NCBI GenBank assembly: GCA_963797005.1 | Contig: CAWCOF010000025.1 | Coordinates: 70,724-134,723 of the forward strand | Direction of reading: 5' to 3' | From: AWTP1-13 sp963797005 | GTDB lineage: Bacteria > Pseudomonadota > Alphaproteobacteria > Rhizobiales > Hyphomicrobiaceae | DNA: 64,000 bases | Shown: positions 7,921-17,235 of the stretch, in pieces | Layout: each line of letters opens with the position of its first letter | Numbering within the stretch: position 1 is the stretch's first letter | The notes under the pieces: generated by a model | Databases searched by the model: none | What the model saw: only the letters and a program-made list of their open reading frames with translations | Told to the model about the DNA's origin: nothing | Made by a program: the position numbers and the translations under genes

Positions 7921-8205
7921 GTGTCTAGAGGCGACAAGCCGTCCGCGGTGGTGACGATCTGCAACCGCAAGGGCCTGCATGCACGCGCCTCGGCCAAGTT
8001 CGTCAAATGCGCGGAGGAGTTCGACGCAACCGTGCGCGTCATCCGCGACGGCCACACGGTCGGCGGCACCTCGATCATGGGGTTGATGATGCTGGCGGCG
8101 GGCCCGGGCACGGAGATCACGCTCGAGGCCGAGGGGCCGGAGGCCCCCGAAGCGATCGAAGCGCTGGTTGCGCTCGTCGAATCGGGCTTCGGCGAGGAAG
8201 ACTGA
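7921..8205 (+). CDS. ptsH: Phosphocarrier protein HPr
   Basis: 94 residues from GTG 7921. The EI-phosphorylated histidine is H20 in NRKGLHARASAKFV, and the HprK-target serine is S51 in GGTSIMGLMMLA. It starts 22 nt after the EIIA stop. HPr passes phosphate from enzyme I (not in this window) to EIIA. A strong hairpin terminator follows. Confidence 0.94.
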   Translation: MSRGDKPSAVVTICNRKGLHARASAKFVKCAEEFDATVRVIRDGHTVGGTSIMGLMMLAAGPGTEITLEAEGPEAPEAIEALVALVESGFGEED

Positions 8206-8229
8206 GACGCTGCTGGCCGCGAACACCAA

Positions 8230-8265
8230 AGGGGCGCCGCTTGGGCGCCCCTCGCTTCTTTTCTT
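8230..8265. terminator. Intrinsic terminator after ptsH (probably bidirectional)
   Basis: Hairpin AGGGGCGCC-GCTTG-GGCGCCCCT followed by CGCTTCTTTTCTTG on the plus strand. It lies between the convergent ends of ptsH and the TadG-like gene. Confidence 0.8.
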
Positions 8266-8276
8266 GTCGGCTGCGG

Positions 8277-9912
8277 TCAGTTCGTCAGCCGCAAGGTCGA
8301 GATCTTCAGCGCGATGTCGCGGAAGGCGGCCTTGAGCGCGTCGCCGGTCGTCGCATCATAGTAGTGGCTGTCGTCGGTGGCGCAGTTCTTCAGGAGGGTC
8401 TTGGCCGATGAGCTCACCTGGAAGCCGACCGCGAACACCTCGATCTCGCCGCCATCCACCGCAGCCTTCATCGCCGTGCAGAGGCTCGAAGCCTGCGAGC
8501 CCGACTTGGCGTTCTCGGAATTGCAGTTGATGTCGGGGCTCTGATCCGAGTCCTTGGCCTCCACGCCCTTGCAGTAGTTGATGTTGTACTCGCCGTCCGT
8601 CATCAGAACGGCGATCTTCTTCAGCTTGGGGTAGCCGTCGTCGGTGGTGTCCGCCAGATCGCTGTAGGGCCCTGCCGCGCTCGAAGAGGGGAACAGGTAG
8701 TTCCATTTCGGCGACAGCAGATACCAGGCCCAGGCCGTGCCGAGATGTCCCGCCGTCGAGCCGCCGGTGGAGAGCTTGTCGATGCGAGCCTTGAGCGCTG
8801 TCGTATCGCTGGACAGCGGCATGATCAGGTTTACCTCGCTGTCGGAATGGTTCGCCACGCTGCAGGAGCTGCTCGAGCTGGTGCCGAAGTAGCCCTTACC
8901 GACGAAAGCAGTGGACGGCGGCGCGTCTGTATACTTCTCCGCGCCGATGCGCTCCGTCACGCACTTCGATGAGATCACCCAGGTCTTGGTGCTGCTGCCA
9001 TAGCCACCGTAGCCGCCATAGCCACCGTAGCCGTAGGAGGTCGTGGGAAACTTGATCCACTCGCTGGTCGGTTGCTTTGACGTGTTGTTCATGTCGCTGT
9101 TGCTGAACTCTTGCGGGTGCGACGAATTGTTGTTGGTCACGGTGCCGCGCACCTGCGGTGCCAGCGTGGTTCCCACGTTGACCGCTTCCGCAAACGGCGC
9201 CAGCGCCACCCTGGCGGTCGCCTCGCTCTGGTCGTCCCACACCACGATGTCGATCAGGTCCTTGGCGGCCGACCTTGAGATCGTCGATTTTCGAGCACGG
9301 CGAGCACATCGAGCCGGTGACGTCGAGCATGAGGGCGACCTCGATGTTCGAGCCGCCGTTGCCGCCCACCTTGAGCTCGGCGGTGGAGGTGGTCACGAGC
9401 TTGACGCATCCATAATAGTTGCCCTGGCAGCCGGCGGGTGCGCCGGCGTTGGAGCCTTGGTGGAAGAGCGCGTTGAGCACGCCGAGGAAGGGCGTCCTGA
9501 CCCAGGAGGTGGCGGTCACCGTGAACTCGGTGTTCTGGGAGTTCGGCGAGAACTCGATCGAGCTCGATTCAACGTTTGAGGGCTTGGCCTGATCGAAGTA
9601 GGCCGTTGCCGCCGCCGAGGCCTTGTTGATGGTGTCGCTGCTCTCGACCTGCGCGACCCTGCCGGCGGCCAGCGCCGCCGCGTCGAGGGCGTACTGTGTG
9701 TGCGAGTTGACGGCGTAGACGCGGCCGAAGTCGATGGCGAGGCCGACGAATGCGGTGAGCGGAATGACCAGCAGGGCGAAGGTCATGCCGACCGTTCCGG
9801 AGCGGTCGCCAACGAAGCGGTGGACAAGGCGCCTGGGCCGGCGTTCGCGCGGCTGGTCCGTGAGGCTTGGGGTGGCCGGCTGCCAGTCGCCGGCCATGGA
9901 AGATGCGGGCAT
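8277..9912 (-). pseudogene. TadG-like pilus assembly protein with vWA domain, copy 1 (frameshifted)
   Basis: One gene in two frames: 9912 to ~9272, then ~9272 to 8277. It is a paralogue of the intact gene at 21953-23572, which aligns throughout. Features: a cytoplasmic basic N-terminus, one TadE/TadG-type transmembrane segment (GTVGMTFALLVIPLTAFVGLAIDFGRVYAVNSHTQYALDAAALAAG), then a vWA domain with a MIDAS-like LDVTGSM and a second half containing LMTDGEYNINYC. Copy 2 reads CTCCAGTCGGCC where copy 1 reads CTCAAGGTCGGCC, so one extra base near 9272 breaks it. A Gly-Tyr repeat (YGGYGGYGGYG, ~9000-9040) is absent from copy 2. RBS AGGGGAG precedes ATG 9912. Real pseudogene or base-call error cannot be decided here. 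Confidence 0.8.
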
Positions 9913-10296
9913 GAGAGGCTCCCCTTGGCTTGGAACGGTGCGCGAAGTATTGGCGGGGGCTGATTTCGAACACGTAAAGAAATACGCGCAGTAGAAGGAA
10001 TTTTGTCTACACGTTTATTCTTGTTTGTTCTGCATTTTATTAAAATCGCGCGGACCGTATTAACAAGTAAGAAGCCATTTTTACTTGAGCGCCCGCGAGG
10101 CACAGGCGAAGGAGCCTCCATGGAGGGGCGATTGAGCCCTTTGCGTGCAGATCTGCGCATAAGACATAACGACTTCTTTATATCTTTATTGCGAGGCGGC
10201 GGTCGTGTGGCTATAGAGGCCCCGAGAGCACTGCGCCCGGCCCCGCCCGGCGCTTCCCGAGAACCCACAACCCGAAACACGTCAGGAACCTGGTAC
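9913..10296. other. Intergenic region between divergent tadG copy 1 and ahcY
   Basis: 384 nt, noticeably more AT-rich than its surroundings at ~10000-10090 and 10160-10190, as expected of a divergent promoter region. I looked for a SAM or SAH riboswitch upstream of ahcY and could not recognise one by eye. No ORF is convincing. Confidence 0.5.
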
Positions 10297-11701
10297 ATGG
10301 CGGCTCGCAGCAACGACTACGTGGTGAAGGACATCGCCCTGGCCGACTGGGGCCGCAAAGAGATCGCCATCGCCGAGACCGAGATGCCCGGCCTGATGGC
10401 CACGCGCGAGGAGTACGGGCCGACGCAGCCGCTGCGCGGGGCCCGCATCGCCGGCTCGCTGCACATGACCATCCAGACCGCCGTCCTCATCGAGACGCTC
10501 AAGAGCCTGGGTGCCGACGTGCGCTGGGCCTCGTGCAACATCTACTCGACGCAGGACCACGCCGCGGCCGCCATCGCCGCCGCCGGCACGCCGGTGTTCG
10601 CCGTCAAGGGCGAGAGCCTCGTCGACTACTGGGACTACACGCACCGCATCTTCGACTGGGCCGACGGCGGCAGCGCCAACATGCTCCTCGACGACGGCGG
10701 CGATGCCACCTTGCTCATCCACCTCGGCGTCGAGGCCGGCAAGAACCCCGCCGTCATCAACCACCCGACCAATGAGGAGGAGGAGGTGCTGTTTGCCGCC
10801 ATCAAGCGGCGGCTCAAGGAGCAGCCGGACTGGTACGGCAAGAACGCCAAGAGCGTCCGCGGCGTCACCGAGGAGACCACCACCGGCGTGCATCGGCTCT
10901 ACGAGATGCACCGGAAGGGCACGCTGCTGTGGCCCGCCATCAACGTCAACAACTCCGTCACCAAGTCCAAGTTCGACAACCTCTACGGCTGCCGCGAGTC
11001 GCTCGTCGACGGCATCCGCCGCGGCACCGACGTGATGATGGCGGGCAAGGTCGCCTTCGTCGCGGGCTACGGCGACGTCGGCAAGGGGTCGGCCGCCTCG
11101 CTGCAGACAGGCCGGCTGCCGCGTGCTGGTGGCCGAGGTCGATCCGATCTGCGCGCTGCAGGCGGCCATGGAGGGCTACGAGGTCACCACCATGGACGAT
11201 GCCGCGCCGCGCGCCGACATCTTCGTCACCGCCACCGGCAATGTCGACGTCATCACGGTGGACCACATGCGCGCCATGAAGGACCGGGCGATCGTCGCCA
11301 ACATCGGCCACTTCGATTCCGAGATCCAGGTCGCGGCCTTGAAGAACTTCAAGTGGGTGAACGTCAAGCCGCAGGTGGACGAGATCGAGTTCCCGGGCGG
11401 CAAGCGGATCATCCTGTTGTCCGAGGGGCGGCTCGTGAACCTCGGCAACGCCATGGGCCACCCGAGCTTCGTCATGTCCTCGTCCTTCACCAACCAGACG
11501 CTGGCGCAGATCGAGCTCTTCACCAACCCGGAAAAGTACAAGAGACAAGTCTACACGCTGCCCAAGCACCTCGACGAGAAGGTGGCGCGGCTCCACCTCG
11601 ACAAGATCGGCGTGAAGCTGACCAAGCTCAGCGACAAGCAGTCGGCCTACATCGGCGTGCCGCAGCAGGGGCCGTACAAGCCCGATCACTATCGCTATTG
11701 A
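10297..11701 (+). CDS. ahcY: Adenosylhomocysteinase (single-base frameshift near 11105)
   Basis: Hydrolyses S-adenosylhomocysteine to adenosine and homocysteine, removing the inhibitory product of methyl transfer. Starts at ATG 10297 (MAARSNDYVVKDIALADWG). Substrate-domain signatures are SCNIYSTQDHAAAAIA and NVNNSVTKSKFDNLYGCRES; the NAD-binding loop is GYGDVGKGSAASL. Directly after this loop the frame changes: ASLQTGRLPRAG... should read ASL-x-QAGCRVLVAEVDPI, which is found in the +1 frame from ~11110. The C-terminus is intact and ends in the canonical KPDHYRY at 11701. One extra base in CTGCAGACAGGCC explains it. As the gene is normally essential, sequencing error is likely. Confidence 0.92.
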
Positions 11702-11720
11702 CCATTTCCGCCGCCTTCGG

Positions 11721-11818
11721 GTGTCAGGTTTCAGGTTTTAGGGGCCAGGGAAAACGGCCGACCCTGCACGTATCTTCTCGCTCGCTGAAACCTGACCCCT
11801 GAAACCTGGAACCTGACC
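11721..11818. repeat. TCAGGTTTCAGG-type repeats in inverted arrangement
   Basis: Left block GTGTCAGGTTTCAGGTTTTAGG and right block CTGAAACCTGACCCCTGAAACCTGGAACCTGACCC are largely reverse complements, separated by ~45 nt. They can fold into an imperfect long hairpin just after ahcY and may serve as its terminator. Each block is itself a short tandem array of a ~7-10 nt unit. Confidence 0.7.
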
Positions 11819-12169
11819 CAAACGCCTGTTCCCCCGCAGCGGCTTTCCGCTCGAGGTTTTGCTTGATCAAGGGGCTGCGGGGCGGTGGGCACCGCATTCC
11901 TTTAGTTTTTTTGAGCGGTGCCATTCACCGCCCCGCGCAGGGTTTGTGGCCTGATCGTCGCGTTCAACCTCACTCGGGGACCGGGAATCCCACCCGGCGG
12001 CGACGCTGAGCCCCGGTGCCTCGGTCTGCGTCGACCTCGGCCCGGCACTGCCCTTCGCCCTCACGCTCAAAGACGCCTCTAGAACGCGACCCCTTGGTGG
12101 AGCGAAGTGAAGGCAAGATACATACGTCCCAACCCCCGGGGATAACTCCGCCTACGGTTAATCGCGCGC

Positions 12170-12266
12170 TCCCTCTCCCCGCGCTTCGCCAACCTTGCCG
12201 GGCAGGCCGTCAGCGCGGGGAGAGAGCCTGCCCCGGACTTGATCCGGGGGTCGGGGTGAGGGGCAG
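12170..12266. repeat. Degraded REP element (family D-like)
   Basis: CTCCCTCTCCCCGCGC on the left, GCGCGGGGAGAGAGCC in the middle and GGGGTCGGGGTGAGGGGCAG on the right are the D-family building blocks, but interrupted by CGGACTTGATCCGGGG. It looks like a fusion of two repeat classes. Confidence 0.6.
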
Positions 12267-12592
12267 CGACATACGCCACCGCGCCATCGCACGCCTTGCC
12301 CTGCGTGGTGAGCTTGCTTGCCCTCGGGCTTGACCCGAGGGTCGAACCACGTCGGCCACGACGGTGCCATTCACCCGCCCTTCGACGAGCTCAGGACGGT
12401 GTTGGCGTTCTGCGTCCGCGCCGCCACCGTCATCCCGTGCAGCCGCCGCGCCTGCGGCGCGGGCGGTGGAGGCACGGGACCCATGCGCGTGTCCACTGGC
12501 GCTCTTCCTCCGCATCACGCCGCCTCGCCGAGGCGCACCAATTCGACAAAGGCCCCGCCGCACCGTAAATCTCGCCCGAAGGCACCCATGCC

Positions 12593-13234
12593 ATGGCCAC
12601 GAAAGTCAAAATCTGCGGACTGAAGACCGAGGCGGCGCTGGAAGCAGCACTCGCCGGCGGGGCGGACTACGTCGGCCTCGTGTTCTTCCCGCCGAGCCCG
12701 CGCAACGTGGCGCCGGCTGCGGCCAAGGCGCTCGCCGACAAGGCGCGCGGACGCGCCCGGATCGTGGCGCTCATGGTCGACCCCGACGATGCCCTGATCG
12801 ACGCCGTGATGGCCTCGGCCGATCCCGACCTCATCCAGCTGCACGGCGAGGAAACGCCCGAGCGCGTTGCCGAGATACACCGCCGCTGGCGCCGGCCGGT
12901 GATGAAGGCGATCAAGGTGGAGACGGCCGCGGATGCCCGTGCCGCCGGCGACTATCGGGGCGCCGCCGACCTCATTTTGTTCGATGCGCGCGCCCCGGCC
13001 GAGAGCACGCGTCCCGGCGGCAACGGCGCCCCGTTCGACTGGCGGGCGCTCGCCGGCATCGGCGACAAGGGCGGCTTCGTTCTCTCCGGCGGCCTCACGC
13101 CCGACAATGTCGCCGAGGCGATCCGGGTCACGGGGGCGGCGATCGTCGATGTCTCTTCGGGGGTGGAGAGCCGGCCCGGCGAGAAGGATCCCGACCTCAT
13201 CCGCCGCTTCCTCGACGCGGCCAAGAAAGGCTGA
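12593..13234 (+). CDS. trpF: Phosphoribosylanthranilate isomerase
   Basis: 213 residues, standard length. VKICGLKTEAAL carries the catalytic cysteine, GADYVGLVFFPPSPRNV is the family signature, and the C-terminal SGGLTPDNVAEAI and VDVSSGVESRPGEKD form the phosphate-binding end. It isomerises PRA to CdRP in tryptophan synthesis. First gene of a trpF-orf-trpB-trpA-accD-folC series, an order common in alphaproteobacteria except for the small inserted gene. Confidence 0.95.
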   Translation: MATKVKICGLKTEAALEAALAGGADYVGLVFFPPSPRNVAPAAAKALADKARGRARIVALMVDPDDALIDAVMASADPDLIQLHGEETPERVAEIHRRWRRPVMKAIKVETAADARAAGDYRGAADLILFDARAPAESTRPGGNGAPFDWRALAGIGDKGGFVLSGGLTPDNVAEAIRVTGAAIVDVSSGVESRPGEKDPDLIRRFLDAAKKG

Positions 13235-13244
13235 CAGGACGACC

Positions 13245-13601
13245 ATGCGCTCAACGACACTTGCTGTATCTGGCGGCATGGCATTGGCGCTCGCAATCGG
13301 CCTCGGCGGCGCCACCAACGCGCAGGGCACTTCGCCCGCCGAGGAGCGGTGCCGCGCCGTCATGAAAATCGTCGGTGGCGTCATCAACGACTACGCCGGC
13401 CAGATCAGCACCGACCTCATCGAAGACCTGCGCAGGAAGATCGGCGATAAGATGAAGTGCGACGGACCCGATCAATACCGAACCTGGCCCAACACCAAGG
13501 ACCGGGAGGCGCTCGCCCGCATCGGTCAGTTGATCAGGGTCTGGGACGCCTGCAACAAGGATCCCAAGCGCGAAGGCTGCATAGGGACGGATGGGCAATA
13601 G
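13245..13601 (+). CDS. Small secreted protein of unknown function
   Basis: 118 residues from ATG 13245, 10 nt after trpF. The N-terminus is a clear signal peptide (MRSTTLAVSGGMALALAIG, cleavage probably after ATNA). The mature part is ~90 residues, mostly charged and helical, with three cysteines (ERCRAVMKIV, MKCDGPDQ, DACNKDPKREGC gives four in all), so one or two disulfides are possible. No family recognised. Its position between trpF and trpB, 12 nt before trpB, puts it in the trp operon without an obvious link to tryptophan. Confidence 0.75.
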   Translation: MRSTTLAVSGGMALALAIGLGGATNAQGTSPAEERCRAVMKIVGGVINDYAGQISTDLIEDLRRKIGDKMKCDGPDQYRTWPNTKDREALARIGQLIRVWDACNKDPKREGCIGTDGQ

Positions 13602-13613
13602 GATCGTCGCGCC

Positions 13614-14876
<1,263 letters not shown>

Positions 14877-14883
14877 CGTCTAT

Positions 14884-14999
14884 TCCCTCTCCCCACTCTT
14901 CAGTGGGGAGAGGGTTAGGGTGAGGGGCAGAGGCTTGCTCTGGCGGTTGCTGCTGCCCCTCACCCCGACCCTCTCCCCGTAAGGACGGGGAGAGGGAGA
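14884..14999. repeat. REP element, family D (trpB-trpA)
   Basis: Two outward hairpins CCCTCTCCCC-x-GGGGAGAGGG joined by GTGAGGGGCAG ... CTGCCCCTCAC. The whole unit is an inverted repeat of ~115 nt. It ends 17 nt before the trpA start. Confidence 0.9.
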
Positions 15000-15016
15000 G
15001 TTGGGACTAAGAGACC

Positions 15017-15838
15017 ATGCCATCACGCATCGACCGCCGCTTTGCCGCCCTCGAGAAGGAGGGCCGCGCCGGCTTCATCGCCTTCATCACCGCCGGCGAT
15101 CCCGACTACGCCACGTCGGAGCAGATCCTCTTCGGCCTGCCTGCCGCCGGCGCCGATCTCATCGAGCTCGGCATGCCGTTCTCCGATCCCATGGCCGACG
15201 GCCCCGCCGTCCAGGCCTCCTCGCTGCGCGCGCTGAAGGGCGGGCAGACGATGAAGAAGACGCTCGCGCTGGTACGCTCCTTCCGCGCCCGCGACCCCGA
15301 CACGCCGATCGTGCTCATGGGCTACTACAATCCGATCTACGTCTACCCGAGCGAGCGCTTTCTCGACGACGCGAAAGAAGCAGGCGTCGACGGCCTCATC
15401 ATCGTCGACGTGCCGCCCGAGGCCGACCCCGAGCTCTGCCTGCCCGCGATCGCGCGCGGCCTGCATTTCATTCGCCTCGCCACGCCCACCACCGATGCCA
15501 AACGCCTGCCGGCCGTGCTCTCCAACACCTCGGGCTTCCTCTATTACGTGTCCATCACCGGCACGACCGGCGCCGCAACCCCGGAAGTTGGTGCGGTTCA
15601 CGCACAGGTGGCCGAGATCAAGAAGTCGACCAAGCTTCCCGTTGTTGTCGGTTTCGGTGTAAGGACGCCCCAGCAGGCCAGGGCGATCGCCGCCGGATGC
15701 GATGGCGTGGCCGTCGGGACAGCAATCGTTAACGCCGTCCGGGAAACGCTCGGCCCGCGCGGGGAAGCGACTGGAAAAACGGTCTCCAACGTTCTAGACC
15801 TTGTAAGAAGCTTGTCGCAGGCATTGCGCACTACCTGA
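15017..15838 (+). CDS. trpA: Tryptophan synthase alpha chain
   Basis: 273 residues. The catalytic glutamate is in DLIELGMPFSDPMADGP, with the aspartate in VDGLIIVDVPPEAD. The phosphate-binding end reads VVVGFGVRTPQQA and CDGVAVGTAIV. It cleaves indole-glycerol phosphate and channels indole to TrpB. The repeat between trpB and trpA may affect their relative expression. Confidence 0.96.
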   Translation: MPSRIDRRFAALEKEGRAGFIAFITAGDPDYATSEQILFGLPAAGADLIELGMPFSDPMADGPAVQASSLRALKGGQTMKKTLALVRSFRARDPDTPIVLMGYYNPIYVYPSERFLDDAKEAGVDGLIIVDVPPEADPELCLPAIARGLHFIRLATPTTDAKRLPAVLSNTSGFLYYVSITGTTGAATPEVGAVHAQVAEIKKSTKLPVVVGFGVRTPQQARAIAAGCDGVAVGTAIVNAVRETLGPRGEATGKTVSNVLDLVRSLSQALRTT

Positions 15839-15946
15839 AGTTGCAGGCCACATTCGGGCCCGGGTCGGCAAGACCGGGCGAAATGGCGGGCCGATCCGGC
15901 AAAGCTCGAGGTTCAGCCAGGCGGGAGCTGGAGGAGTAGAAGGCGC

Positions 15947-17002
15947 GTGAACTGGATCAACAACGTCGTCCGTCCGAAGATCCGCAACCTGCTCACCACC
16001 AAGCGCGAGTTGCCGGAGAACCTCTGGGTCAAGTGCCCCGAGACGGGGCAGATGGTCTTCTACAAGGACCTCGAGGCCAACCAGTTCGTCATCCCGGGCT
16101 CCAACTATCACATGCGCGTCGATGCGCAGAGGCGGCTGCAGCATCTGTTCGACGGCGGCGAATATGCCAAGGTTCCCGTCCCCGAAGTCCCGCAGGACCC
16201 GCTCAAGTTCCGCGACGGCAAGCGCTACACCGACCGCCTCAAGGCCTCGAAGAACGAGACCCAGCTCGACGATGCGGTCCTCGTCGGCGAGGGCAAGCTC
16301 GACGACATCGACATCGTCGCCGCCGCCCAGGACTTCCGCTTTATGGCGGGCTCGCTCGGCATGGCCGCGGGTGAGGCCGTCATCACCGGCATGATGCGCG
16401 CGGTGGAGAAGGGCACGCCCTTCATCCTGTTTGCGGCCTCCGGTGGCGCGCGCATGCAGGAGGGCATCCTCTCGCTCATGCAGATGCCGCGCACGACCAT
16501 TGCCGTGCAGAAGCTGCGCGAAGCGCGCCTGCCCTACATCGTCGTGCTGACGGATCCCACCACCGGCGGCGTCACCGCCTCCTACGCCATGCTGGGCGAC
16601 GTGCAGATCGCCGAGCCAGGGGCGCTGATCTGCTTCGCCGGCCCCCGCGTCATCCAGCAGACCATCCGCGAGCAGCTGCCCGAGGGCTTCCAGAAGGCCG
16701 AATATCTCTTGGCCCACGGCATGATCGACATGGTCGTCCACCGCCACAAGCTGCGTGACACGCTGGCGCGCCTGTGCCGCCTGCTTTCGCCCAGCGCCCA
16801 TGTGGCCCTCGCCGCCAGGCCGATCGCCGCGCGGCAGGCCGAGCGCGGCTACCTCAACGGCAGCCCGGTCGACGGTCAAACCATCGAGACGCTCGCCCGC
16901 GCCCCCGACGTCATCGAGCCCGAGGCCGTCGACGACGCGGAGCGCTTCGAGACGCGCGACCGCACGGGCCGCGCCGACGGCACCCCCCGCACCCGGCCGT
17001 AG
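15947..17002 (+). CDS. accD: Acetyl-CoA carboxylase carboxyltransferase beta subunit
   Basis: 351 residues from GTG 15947, behind a strong GGAG site. The carboxyltransferase core shows SLGMAAGEAV, the oxyanion loop FAASGGARMQEG and LTDPTTGGVTASYAMLGD. The N-terminal zinc ribbon of the E. coli protein (four cysteines) is reduced to one cysteine: VKCPETGQMVFYKDLEANQF. Loss of this ribbon is known from several Rhizobiales. The linker tail after residue ~300 is acidic and low in complexity. Placement between trpA and folC is a conserved order. Confidence 0.95.
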   Translation: MNWINNVVRPKIRNLLTTKRELPENLWVKCPETGQMVFYKDLEANQFVIPGSNYHMRVDAQRRLQHLFDGGEYAKVPVPEVPQDPLKFRDGKRYTDRLKASKNETQLDDAVLVGEGKLDDIDIVAAAQDFRFMAGSLGMAAGEAVITGMMRAVEKGTPFILFAASGGARMQEGILSLMQMPRTTIAVQKLREARLPYIVVLTDPTTGGVTASYAMLGDVQIAEPGALICFAGPRVIQQTIREQLPEGFQKAEYLLAHGMIDMVVHRHKLRDTLARLCRLLSPSAHVALAARPIAARQAERGYLNGSPVDGQTIETLARAPDVIEPEAVDDAERFETRDRTGRADGTPRTRP

Positions 17003-17041
17003 TTCGCCTACGCGCAAGGTTTCCGTCGGTCCCCACGCTCT

Positions 17042-17108
17042 CCGTCATCCCGGCGCCACGCGTGGGCCTCAGGGCGCGCGTGGGACCAGGCCGGGACCCG
17101 CACTCTCC
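17042..17108. repeat. Degenerate REP remnant (family E-like)
   Basis: GTCATCCCGGCGCCACGCGTGGG ... GCGCGTGGGACCAGGCCGGGACC forms an imperfect inverted repeat like family E at 58748. It lies in the 233-nt accD-folC gap. Confidence 0.5.
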
Positions 17109-17235
17109 TGGTCGATGCGTCAGTCGGTTGGGCCGCCGAGAACCTCACCGCCGCGCCACCTGTCAAGCCCCTGAATTACCTTGGCAAGACCGACGCGGCC
17201 GTTTGTCTTTCACCCCCGGTATGCTACCGGGCTGC

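Larger units (their letters stand above)
11702..12592. other. Long gene-free region filled with repeat fragments
   Basis: About 890 nt between ahcY and trpF without a convincing gene in six frames. It contains the TGAAACCTGA-type repeats (11721-11818), a degraded family-D-like REP (12170-12266), a fragment CCCTTCGACGAGCTCAGGACGG typical of another REP class, and a GTCATCCCG...CGGGACCCATGCG pair reminiscent of family E (12431-12486). The trpF promoter presumably lies near the right end; none is obvious. Confidence 0.6.

Noticed and set aside
8389..9449. Prophage or integrative element around the tadG genes
   Set aside because: No integrase, phage structural gene or att-like duplication was found; paralogy is enough to explain the two copies.
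9913..10296. SAM/SAH riboswitch upstream of ahcY
   Set aside because: I looked for the expected conserved stems and loops and could not identify any known class by eye. A covariance-model search would decide.
11702..12592. Small genes in the ahcY-trpF gap
   Set aside because: All frames are low-complexity Arg/Pro/Ala-rich translations of repeat sequence without ribosome binding sites.
14884..14999. CRISPR array
   Set aside because: The D and E repeats are inverted, dispersed and without regular spacers; no cas genes are present.
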